Below are positions 1-6,004 of a stretch of DNA of 13,152 nt, piece by piece. The stretch spans positions 1 through 13,152 of the forward strand of contig CAMLEQ010000052.1 of assembly GCA_946479015.1 (NCBI GenBank). The letters are read 5' to 3'. Source of the DNA: an uncultured Gemmatimonadota bacterium (GTDB lineage: Bacteria; Gemmatimonadota; Gemmatimonadetes; Gemmatimonadales; Gemmatimonadaceae). The notes beneath the pieces are model-generated. The model made no database searches and was not told where the DNA came from. It saw only the letters and a list, made by a program, of their open reading frames with translations. The position numbers were made by a program, and so were the translations under genes. Position 1 is the first letter of the stretch. Every line of letters starts with the position of its first letter.

Positions 1-14
1 TGTAGAGAGAGTCC

Positions 15-34
15 ACCTACACACGAACCTACAC
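15..34. repeat. Short direct repeat downstream of the LytTR regulator gene
   Basis: ACCTACAC occurs at 15-22 and again at 27-34, a 12-bp period, in the 95 bases between the window edge and the stop codon of the response regulator. LytTR-type regulators are known to bind pairs of short direct repeats about one helical turn apart, so this could be a binding site in front of a gene beyond the left edge. The repeat is short and could be chance. Nothing else in 1-95 looks like a gene. Confidence 0.2.
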
Positions 35-95
35 GCGCCGTACCTCCCTCCTCATTCCGTCAGTCTCCCACACGCCACACGCGTTCCATGGTGGT

Positions 96-983
96 CTAGC
101 GACTAGGTCCCACCCCCCACCCCCGCCGCAGCCTCGCCTCGAACTCCTCCCGGTGCCTGCGCCCGAGCGTGAGACGTGTCCCGTCGCGCAGCACCACGGC
201 CATGTCGCCGTGGAAGAGCGGCTCCAGGGCGCGCACCTGGGCGAGGCGAACGATCGCCGAGCGATGGACGCGGGCGAAGCGGCGCGGGTCGAGCGCGGCA
301 TCGAGCGTCTTGATCGTCTCGCGCACCAGCGGCGTGCCGGCGCGCGTGTGCAGCCGCACGTAGTTGTCCGCGGCCTCGAACCAGTCCACCTCGTCGACCG
401 GCAGCACCACCGTGCGGTCGCGCTCCTTCACCAGCAGGCGCTCGAGATACGGTCCCCCGGCCGGCGCCGCGCGCAGCGCGCGCAATAGCGCGTCGAGATC
501 GGCGGCGCGCAGCGCCGGCGCGGCCGCGGCGTCCCCGCTCTCACCGTCGGACCGCCGCGCGTGGCGCTCGCGCACGCGGGCCAGCGCCGTGCGGAAGCGC
601 TCCTCGTCGAACGGCTTCACCAGGTAGTCCACCGCGTGCACGTCGAAGGCGCGCACCGCGTACGCGTCGAACGCCGTCACGAACACGATCGCCGGCCGCT
701 CCTCCGGCGCGAGTGCCGCGAGCACGCCGAAGCCGTCGCGCTCGGGCATCTGCACGTCCAGGAACACGATGTCGGGGCGCAGCGACCGGATGCGGTCGAC
801 CGCCTCGTTCCCGTCGCGCGCCTCCCCCACCACGGTCACATCCGGCTCCTCGGCGAGGAAGGCGCGCAGCCCACGGCGCACCAGCGGCTCGTCGTCCACG
901 AGCAGCACGCGGAGCGTGCCGGCGCTGGCGCCGGCCCCGGCGCGGGGGCGGGCGTGGGGGCGGGACTCGTCAGGCATGGACAT
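96..983 (-). CDS. LytTR-family response regulator
   Basis: Cytoplasmic DNA-binding response regulator of 295 residues, the output partner of the kinase encoded just upstream. An N-terminal receiver domain (about residues 25-140) has the acidic pair D30/D31, the phosphoacceptor D76 in DIVFLDVQMP, T103 and the conserved lysine K123 in the LVKPF motif. A variable linker of about 40 residues rich in Ala and Arg follows. A C-terminal LytTR DNA-binding domain (about 180-285) carries the family patterns VDWFEAADNYVRLHT and RFARVHRSAIV. The start at 983 (MSMPDES) was chosen because GGAG lies 9 nt upstream; ATG codons at 977, 992 and 1004 are alternatives. The gene overlaps the 3' end of the kinase gene by 14 nt, indicating translational coupling. 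Targets are unknown. The open frame extends further upstream, but that part lies inside the kinase gene and is not receiver-like. Confidence 0.93.
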   Translation of the reverse strand: MSMPDESRPHARPRAGAGASAGTLRVLLVDDEPLVRRGLRAFLAEEPDVTVVGEARDGNEAVDRIRSLRPDIVFLDVQMPERDGFGVLAALAPEERPAIVFVTAFDAYAVRAFDVHAVDYLVKPFDEERFRTALARVRERHARRSDGESGDAAAAPALRAADLDALLRALRAAPAGGPYLERLLVKERDRTVVLPVDEVDWFEAADNYVRLHTRAGTPLVRETIKTLDAALDPRRFARVHRSAIVRLAQVRALEPLFHGDMAVVLRDGTRLTLGRRHREEFEARLRRGWGVGPSR

Positions 984-2175
984 GGATCGCATCTCCGATG
1001 TCATCCCCGGCATCGTGCGCCGACTGGAAGGGGACCACGAGCCGCGCGATGCACCCGCCCCCGGGCGCCTCGAGCAGCTCGAGCGCGTGCGACGCGCCGT
1101 ACAGCGTCCGCAGCCGCTCGCGCGTGGTGGAGAGTCCGATCCCCCCCGGGCCGGAGGGTGCACGCCCCGGCCCGGGGCCGTCGTCGCGCACCTCGATCAC
1201 GAGCGTGCCGTCGTCGCGGCGGGCGTGCACCACCACCCGCCCCGCCGCCGCGCGCGGGGCGATCCCGTGCCGGATGGCGTTCTCCACCAGCGGCTGCAGC
1301 ACCAGGTCGGGGACGCGCGCGCGCAGCGTCTCCGGCGCCACGTCGTAGGTGACCACCAGCCGGTCCTGGAAGCGCGTCCCCTCGATCTCCAGGTACAGCC
1401 GCACCAGCTCGAGCTCGTGCGCGAGCGCCACCTCGGTGTGCCGCGCGCGCGAGAGCGTGAGGCGCAGCAGCTCCCCGAGCCGCGTGACCGTGCGCGTGGC
1501 CGCCGGCGGGTCCTCGCGGATCAGCACCGTGATCGCGTGCAGGGTGTTGAACAGGAAGTGCGGGTGGAGCTGCGTCTTGAGCGCGCCGAGCTGCGCGGCG
1601 GTGAGCTCCGAGGCGAGGCGGGCGGCGCGCAGCTCCTGCGCGCGGAGGCGCCGCAGCGAGTCGATGGTCGTCGCCGCCGCGACGATGGCGCCGTACGTCA
1701 GGAGCCCCGTCACCAGCCGCGCGAGCACCGACACGGTGTAGATGGAGGACGCCGGGTGGCGCGCGAGCGTCGCCGGCTCGATGCGCATCTGGACGAGGAG
1801 CGAGACCTCCGACCAGAGGAACGCGTGCGCGATGGTGATCCCCAGCGCGGCCGCGCCGTGGCGGAGGAGCGCGCGTCGCAACCGGTGCGCTGGCGGCGCC
1901 ACGGCCGCGACCGGATCGTCGCTCGCCACCTCCCCCCCAGCCCCCGCGTGCGGGTCGAGCGGCCACCGGCGCGCCAGCGCGAACAGCAGCGGCGTGAGCG
2001 GCACCCAGGTGAGCCACGCCCCCACCTGCACGAGGATGAACGGCCAGTTCCTCGGCCACTCGTCGTTCAGCGTGTAGACGGCGTACGACTGCAGTCCGGC
2101 GATGAGCGCCGGAACCGCCCAGATGGCGATGAGGAGCGGAAGCCGGAAGTGCGCGTGCCGCGGTGTGAGACGCAT
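970..2175 (-). CDS. LytS/YehU-type membrane sensor histidine kinase
   Basis: Inner-membrane sensor kinase of 401 residues. The N-terminal half has four likely membrane segments (about residues 11-30, 46-67, 108-128 and 148-168) with no recognisable extracellular sensor domain. A short helical linker leads into the His_kinase domain, with the motif QLHPHFLFNTL (about 202-212; phosphoacceptor probably H206). The C-terminal ATPase domain shows an N box (QPLVENAIRHG, 294-304), a G1 box (DDGPGPG, 331-337) and a G2 box (GGIGLSTTRERL, 344-355). This domain order is typical of kinases that pair with LytTR regulators, and such a regulator follows with a 14-nt overlap. The ATG at 2175 has only a weak ribosome-binding site (AGGGG about 4 nt upstream). 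The upstream gap to the preceding stop is 84 nt and is dominated by a strong hairpin, so the kinase probably has its own promoter, perhaps in the A/T-richer bases 2182-2191. The signal sensed cannot be read from the sequence. Confidence 0.93.
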   Translation of the reverse strand: MRLTPRHAHFRLPLLIAIWAVPALIAGLQSYAVYTLNDEWPRNWPFILVQVGAWLTWVPLTPLLFALARRWPLDPHAGAGGEVASDDPVAAVAPPAHRLRRALLRHGAAALGITIAHAFLWSEVSLLVQMRIEPATLARHPASSIYTVSVLARLVTGLLTYGAIVAAATTIDSLRRLRAQELRAARLASELTAAQLGALKTQLHPHFLFNTLHAITVLIREDPPAATRTVTRLGELLRLTLSRARHTEVALAHELELVRLYLEIEGTRFQDRLVVTYDVAPETLRARVPDLVLQPLVENAIRHGIAPRAAAGRVVVHARRDDGTLVIEVRDDGPGPGRAPSGPGGIGLSTTRERLRTLYGASHALELLEAPGGGCIARLVVPFQSAHDAGDDIGDAIHVHA

Positions 2176-2206
2176 GCGCCCCTAATCTAAGTGCGGGGCG
2201 GGAAGC

Positions 2207-2250
2207 CGGCGGGCGGGGACGCGGCGCGCGACCGCGATCCCCGCCCGCCG
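2207..2250 (-). terminator. Strong GC hairpin after the beta-lactamase-fold gene
   Basis: The arms CGGCGGGCGGGGA (2207-2219) and TCCCCGCCCGCCG (2238-2250) are perfect 13-bp complements. The pairing continues inward with CGCGG (2220-2224) against CCGCG (2232-2236), leaving one bulged A (2237) and a 7-nt loop. The hairpin begins 10 nt after the stop codon of the minus-strand gene ending at 2260. No T-run follows on the minus strand (CTTCCCGCCCC), so it is not a textbook intrinsic terminator, but the position fits transcription termination or 3'-end protection between this gene and the kinase. Confidence 0.55.
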
Positions 2251-2259
2251 CCGCGCCCC

Positions 2260-3822
2260 TCACCGCGTGGCGCCGACCGCCGAACCCTCCGCGGCCGCGT
2301 CGTTCACCGACACGACCGTGCTCCACGGCGTGAGCTTCAGGTGCATCGCCGCCACCCGCTCGGGCGTGATCCCCGCGCGCCGCGCCGCCGCCACGACCTC
2401 CGTGGCGTACGTGGTCGGCTCGCTCACGTCCTGCACGTAGTCGCCTGCCCACAGGAACCGCTCGGCGGGGATCCACGCCATGAGCGCGCCCTCGCTCCCG
2501 AGGCCGTCGATGGGATGGACCGTCACCGCCCCGCCGGCGAGTCGCAGGGAGTCGCGCACCGCGTGGAAGCGCAGCCGCGCGGCGGCGGGGTGTGCGCGGC
2601 GCACCCGCTCGAGCGTGTCCGGCTCGAGCGTCCAGCGCCGGTCCACCACCCGTCGCAGGAAGGCCTCGTTGGAGGGCTGCGAGTACACCGTGGCGCCGCG
2701 CGCCACCCAGTAGCGCACTCCGGCGATGTGCGGCCAGGCGAGATCGCTCACCACCAGCGCCACCGGATGCCGCCCCGGAAAGAGCCGGGCGATCCACTGC
2801 GCGTCCTCGCGCGCGCGCGCCTCGCCGAGCTGCGCGTCGAGCACCCAGACCGTGTCCCGCTGGAGCGTGACGACGTTCGTGTACGCGCGATTCGCGAGCA
2901 GGAAGGTGCTCGAGCCCACCCGCACCGTGTCCGGGGCGGGGAAGGGGGGCGTGCGCACCGGCATCGCGGGCGCATCCGCGGGGAGCGCGAGCGACGGCGC
3001 GCTGTCCGTCGCGACGAGCGCGATGGGACCCACGGTGCGCGCGATCTCCACCTCGCCATCCACCAGGCGGAACCCGGCCACGGGAACGCGCACGCCGTCG
3101 CGGAGGAGCCAGTTGGTCCACACGTACTCCGCGTGCACATCCCCCCACAGGTAGTGCGGCTCCCGCCGGTCGAGCTTCACCGGCAGCCCGCTCTTCGGGT
3201 CCACGTACAGCCGCTCCGGGCCGGCGGGCGTCACTCGCTCGAGGACGAGGCGCGGATAGTCGCGATAGATGCAGCGCGCGACCACGCGCGCATCGGGTGC
3301 GGCGCGCCAGTCGGCGAGCACCGTCCACGCGTCCAGCGGCCGCGAGCGCAGGGAGAGCGCGTGTCCTCCGGCGTTCGGCACGAGCGAGCTGTCGCGCACC
3401 ACGTACGTGGCGCGCTCGCCGTGCAGCAGGATGAACGGCCGCTCGGCGTGATGGCCGAAGCCGAATCCGCGCTCCTCCAGCCGCTGCACGCGCGAGGCGG
3501 GATCGACGTAGAACATCCCCCCCCACTGCAGCGTGAGGAACGGGGGATAGGTCCGGTCGGACTGGTAGTTCTGCGAGATGTCGTCGGAGAACTCGTAGCG
3601 CAGCACGCGACGTTCGGCGCGCGGGATGCCGGCGGCCCGCACGGCGCGCTCGAGCACGGCGCGCGCATCACCGGTGGCGGTCGCGCACGGTTCGGTGGTC
3701 GCGATGGGCGCGCGTGGCAGCGAGCGCCCGGCGGCGGGCGGCGCGCCGGCCGCGGGGAGGGAGAGCGCGATGGCGGCGGCCCACGCGAGTCGCGCCTGGA
3801 CGATGATGTGAGTGATGGACAT
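2260..3822 (-). CDS. Secreted protein with degenerate metallo-beta-lactamase fold
   Basis: Predicted exported protein of 520 residues. Residues 1-30 look like a signal peptide (hydrophobic core ARLAWAAAIALSLPAAGA), which decides the start at 3822 although no good ribosome-binding site precedes it. Residues about 50-290 form an uncharacterised region rich in beta-strand-like sequence. Residues about 298-510 resemble a metallo-beta-lactamase domain: a strand pattern around TNVVTLQRDTVWVLDAQ, then VVSDLAWPHIAGVRYW (357-372), then an ALMAWIPAERFLWAGDYV stretch (446-463). In active members the first motif is T-H-x-H-x-D-H; here it reads S359-D-L-A-W-P-H365, so the first two His and the Asp are replaced. 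The usual GHTxG histidine aligns with G442. D461 and H494 may correspond to later ligands. It is therefore probably a non-hydrolytic or altered-metal relative. It diverges from the sigma-factor gene and is separated from the downstream kinase by a strong hairpin. Its function is unknown. Confidence 0.8.
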   Translation of the reverse strand: MSITHIIVQARLAWAAAIALSLPAAGAPPAAGRSLPRAPIATTEPCATATGDARAVLERAVRAAGIPRAERRVLRYEFSDDISQNYQSDRTYPPFLTLQWGGMFYVDPASRVQRLEERGFGFGHHAERPFILLHGERATYVVRDSSLVPNAGGHALSLRSRPLDAWTVLADWRAAPDARVVARCIYRDYPRLVLERVTPAGPERLYVDPKSGLPVKLDRREPHYLWGDVHAEYVWTNWLLRDGVRVPVAGFRLVDGEVEIARTVGPIALVATDSAPSLALPADAPAMPVRTPPFPAPDTVRVGSSTFLLANRAYTNVVTLQRDTVWVLDAQLGEARAREDAQWIARLFPGRHPVALVVSDLAWPHIAGVRYWVARGATVYSQPSNEAFLRRVVDRRWTLEPDTLERVRRAHPAAARLRFHAVRDSLRLAGGAVTVHPIDGLGSEGALMAWIPAERFLWAGDYVQDVSEPTTYATEVVAAARRAGITPERVAAMHLKLTPWSTVVSVNDAAAEGSAVGATR

Positions 3823-4045
3823 GCCGCGAACGGTGTCGCGGCGGCTAGCGGCCAGCCAGCACTTTGTGGCGGACGGCGGCGCGCCGGTGGCGAGCGCCGC
3901 CGGCGGGGGGCGAACGGAGCACCGCGCGGTGGTGGCGTACGTGAACGCCCTCCCGTACGAGCCGCTCCACGACGCGTTCATCAGCGCGTCCGGCGCGGTG
4001 GGGGCCGGGCTCACGCCGGCGGGGCCGGGGGGGGAGCGCCGGATC

Positions 4046-4074
4046 TTGTCGCCTGACTGTTCTGGTGATATCCA
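4046..4074 (+). promoter_or_regulatory. Candidate promoter for the sigma-factor operon
   Basis: In an otherwise extremely GC-rich spacer, 4042-4076 contains an A/T-richer run: TTGTCG at 4046-4051, then 17 nt, then TATCCA at 4069-4074. The first box fits a sigma-70 -35 element (TTGACA); the second fits a -10 element poorly. It lies about 85 nt upstream of the sigma start. The same patch could also serve the minus-strand gene. Support rests on composition and position only. Confidence 0.25.
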
Positions 4075-4102
4075 TGGGTCGCCCGCCCCCGGACCTCCAC
4101 CC

Positions 4103-4133
4103 GTCCGGGCCGGACGGTCCGTCGGACGCCCGG
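4103..4133. promoter_or_regulatory. Cluster of GTCCG/CGGAC palindromes upstream of sigma gene
   Basis: GTCCGG-G-CCGGAC (4103-4115) is a perfect odd-centred palindrome with 6-bp arms. It is followed by GTCCG-T-CGGAC (4117-4127), another with 5-bp arms and a centre 13 bp away. CCGGGC (4105-4110) can also pair with GCCCGG (4128-4133) around an inner CGGAC-G-GTCCG. The cluster ends 26 nt before the ATG at 4160. It could be a tandem operator or a structured 5' leader. G/C-rich DNA produces such symmetry by chance more often than average, so this is only a candidate. Confidence 0.35.
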
Positions 4134-4159
4134 CGCACGATCCGCCCGCTCCCCCCTGC

Positions 4160-4786
4160 ATGGAGTCACCCGACCCCGCCGAGCCAGCGCGTCCGGCACC
4201 GCACGACGATGCGTCCCGGGACCTCCACGACCTCGCGGATCTCGAGGCGCTCTTCCACGCGCACTACGCCCCGCTCTGCGAGTACGTGTGGTCGTACGTG
4301 CGGTCGCGGGAGGCGGCCGAGGAGCTGGTGCAGGGGGTGTTCGTGCGCCTGTGGGAGCTGCAGGCGCGCGGCTCGTCGCCGGAGCTCGGCGTCTCCTACC
4401 TCTATGCCGCGGCGCGCAACCGCGCGATCACGCAGCTGCGGCGCGAGCGCGTGGCCCGCCGGTTCGCGGACGCGACGCTCGCCGCGCACGAGGGTGAGCC
4501 GCCAACGGAGACGGCGCTCGACACGCTGGAAGCGATGGATCTCGCCGCCGCCGCCGACCGCGCGGTGGCGGCGCTCCCCGACCGTTGCCGCCTCATCTTC
4601 CTCATGAGCCGGCAGCAGGGGCTGAGCCACGGCGAGATCGCCAGGGCGCTCGGCGTCTCCCTCACCACGGTGGAAACGCAGATCTCGCGCGCCCTCAAGC
4701 GCCTGCGCGCGCGGCTCGCCCCCTACCTCGGCGTCGCGATCGCCGTGGTGCACGCCGCGAGCACGGCACTCCGGATCCTCCGCTGA
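4160..4786 (+). CDS. ECF-type RNA polymerase sigma factor
   Basis: Sigma-70 family ECF factor of 208 residues that would direct RNA polymerase to a small regulon, most simply this operon. Region 2 spans about residues 28-98, with LEALFHAHYAPLCEYVWSYV and the promoter-melting helix EELVQGVFVRLWE. Region 4 spans about 128-187, with the helix-turn-helix LSHGEIARALGVSLTTVETQISRALKRL split across 155-182. Conserved R and L positions match Bacteroidetes-type ECF factors that act with FecR. The start at 4160 gives a normal-length N-terminus; no ribosome-binding site is visible ahead of it, so a short-leader or leaderless message, or a different start, is possible. After region 4 a hydrophobic tail (YLGVAIAVVHAASTALRIL, 189-207) extends beyond the usual end. 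A FecR anti-sigma gene follows 88 nt downstream, across a strong hairpin. Confidence 0.93.
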   Translation: MESPDPAEPARPAPHDDASRDLHDLADLEALFHAHYAPLCEYVWSYVRSREAAEELVQGVFVRLWELQARGSSPELGVSYLYAAARNRAITQLRRERVARRFADATLAAHEGEPPTETALDTLEAMDLAAAADRAVAALPDRCRLIFLMSRQQGLSHGEIARALGVSLTTVETQISRALKRLRARLAPYLGVAIAVVHAASTALRILR

Positions 4787-4802
4787 CCGGCGCGACCACG
4801 AC

Positions 4803-4841
4803 CGAGTGGCGGCGCACCTTGTCATGGTGCGCCGCCACTCG
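4803..4841 (+). terminator. Perfect 16-bp hairpin between sigma and anti-sigma genes
   Basis: CGAGTGGCGGCGCACC (4803-4818) and GGTGCGCCGCCACTCG (4826-4841) are exact complements around a 7-nt loop (TTGTCAT). The stem starts 16 nt after the sigma stop and ends 18 nt before the ribosome-binding site of fecR. The bases that follow (CGCGTTATGAC) are not a T-run, so it may be an attenuator, an mRNA-processing or stability element, or a partial terminator rather than a full stop. Sigma and FecR genes are normally co-transcribed, so a strong structure here would shift their ratio. The stem itself is seen directly; its role is inferred. Confidence 0.5.
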
Positions 4842-4874
4842 CGCGTTATGACATGGACCAGGAGCGCACCAGGC

Positions 4875-5969
4875 ATGCTCGACGAGACCATGGACCGCCG
4901 CATCGTCCGGTACATCACCGGCGAGTGCGACGCCGAGGAAGCGAACCAGATCCGGCTGTGGATCGCCGCCGACCCCGCGCGCGCGGAGCAGGTGGCGTCG
5001 CTCGAGCGCGTGTGGCGCGCGACGGGCGCGCTTCCCTCGCGCTGGGACACCGCCGCGGCGTGGACGGCTGTGCGCGCGCACGTCGAGGCGCGCGCGCGCG
5101 ATGCCGCCGCGCGGCCGGCGCTCGCGCCAGTGCCCGCCTCCCGGCGGACGTGGCGGGCGTGGGGCGCGCCGCGCACGCCGCGGAGCGCGCTCGCCCGCCT
5201 GGCGCCGATCGCCGCGGCGCTCCTCGTCGTCGCGGGGGGCGGGCTCTGGTGGGGCCTCGGGCACCGGGTGCACCGCGCCGTGCCGCCGGCGCCGCTCGAG
5301 CAGATCGCCACCAGGCGCGGACAGCTCGCCGACGTCTACCTGAGCGACGGCACGCACGTGCTGCTCGGCGTCGAGAGCCGGCTGCGCTTCGCCGCGCCCC
5401 TCGGACGCGATTCGCGCGACGTGTGGCTCGAGGGGGAGGCGGTGTTCGACGTGGCGCACGATGCGCGCGTTCCGTTCGTCGTCCACACCAGCCGCGCCAC
5501 CGCCAGCGACCTCGGGACGCGCTTCGACGTGCGCGCGTACGGCGACGATTCCACCACCACGGTGGTGGTGGCGGCGGGGCGCGTGCTCCTCGCGCCGCGC
5601 GCCGCCCCGTCGAGCGCGGCGCGCGCCAGCGCCAGCGCGGTGCTCGCGGCGGGCGACCTCGGACAGCTCGGCGCGGAGCCGCGCGTGCGCACGCGCCACG
5701 GCGTGCTCGTGGAGCGCTACCTCGCGTGGACCGACCGTCGGCTCGCCTTCACCGATACCCCGCTGCGCGAGGTGCTCCCCCAGCTCGGCCGCTGGTACGA
5801 TCTCGACTTCCGGCTGGGCGATCCGTCGCTCGCCGAGCGCCGCCTCACCGCGACGCTCACGTCCGAATCCGTTCCCGATCTCCTTCGCGCCCTCGCGCTC
5901 ACCCTCGAGGTCCGCTCCGAGCGGCACGGGCGCGTGGTCACCCTCTACCCGGCCAGCAGGCGCCGGTAG
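4875..5969 (+). CDS. FecR-family anti-sigma factor
   Basis: Single-pass inner-membrane regulator of 364 residues that would hold the upstream sigma factor and release it on a signal from the outer-membrane receptor. The cytoplasmic N-terminal part (1-100) begins MLDETMDRRIVRYITGECDAEE, typical of the FecR anti-sigma segment, and includes a W-rich stretch (RVWRATG, AAWTAV). A membrane helix lies at about 108-128 (LARLAPIAAALLVVAGGGLW). The periplasmic FecR domain spans about 142-245 (LADVYLSDGTHVLLGVESRL, VWLEGEAVFDVAHD, FVVHTSRATASDLGTRFDV). The C-terminal DUF4974-like domain spans about 285-358 (LAFTDTPLREVLPQLGRWYDLDF). The start at 4875 has AGGAG 10 nt upstream; ATG at 4848 is an alternative in the same frame. 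Between 240 and 275 there is an Ala/Ser/Arg-rich insertion. The next gene, the receptor with an STN domain, starts 35 nt downstream and is the likely signalling partner. Confidence 0.92.
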   Translation: MLDETMDRRIVRYITGECDAEEANQIRLWIAADPARAEQVASLERVWRATGALPSRWDTAAAWTAVRAHVEARARDAAARPALAPVPASRRTWRAWGAPRTPRSALARLAPIAAALLVVAGGGLWWGLGHRVHRAVPPAPLEQIATRRGQLADVYLSDGTHVLLGVESRLRFAAPLGRDSRDVWLEGEAVFDVAHDARVPFVVHTSRATASDLGTRFDVRAYGDDSTTTVVVAAGRVLLAPRAAPSSAARASASAVLAAGDLGQLGAEPRVRTRHGVLVERYLAWTDRRLAFTDTPLREVLPQLGRWYDLDFRLGDPSLAERRLTATLTSESVPDLLRALALTLEVRSERHGRVVTLYPASRRR

Positions 5970-6004
5970 TCCTCCTCACGCTCACGTCGTTCGGGAGAAA
6001 CGTC

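Larger units (their letters stand above)
3823..4159. other. Divergent intergenic region between minus- and plus-strand transcription units
   Basis: This 337-base stretch separates the start of the exported beta-lactamase-fold protein (minus) from the sigma-factor start (plus). Frames are open on both strands through it, but the translations are low-complexity Ala/Gly/Pro/Arg sequence with no domain resemblance, as expected of GC-rich DNA. It must hold the promoters of both units. The supportable elements are an A/T-richer patch at about 4042-4076 and a palindrome cluster at 4103-4133. The 3823-4040 part shows no clear element beyond G/C runs and the short palindrome GCTAGC at about 3844-3849. 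Confidence 0.6.

Noticed and set aside
91..108. A small imperfect hairpin, GGTCTAG-CGA-CTAGGTCC, at the stop codon of the response regulator, considered as a terminator.
   Set aside because: The stem is short with a bulge and a wobble, it overlaps the stop codon, and no T-run follows on the minus strand.
769..2190. Long plus-strand open frames opposite the kinase and response regulator.
   Set aside because: They are antisense to well-supported minus-strand genes, and their products are His/Arg-rich without motifs.
1001..3526. A long minus-strand frame crossing the kinase and the beta-lactamase-fold gene.
   Set aside because: It runs across two recognisable genes in a different frame, with low-complexity Arg/Ala/Gly content. 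It is a composition shadow.
3812..4159. Possible N-terminal extension of the sigma factor starting far upstream.
   Set aside because: The extension is Ala/Gly/Pro-rich, has no sigma resemblance and would cover the palindrome cluster and promoter patch. The start at 4160 gives the usual ECF length.
5551..5571. A 9-bp hairpin, CCACCACCA-CGG-TGGTGGTGG, inside the fecR gene.
   Set aside because: It is explained by consecutive Thr and Val codons (TTTVVV) in the FecR domain, so no separate function is needed.
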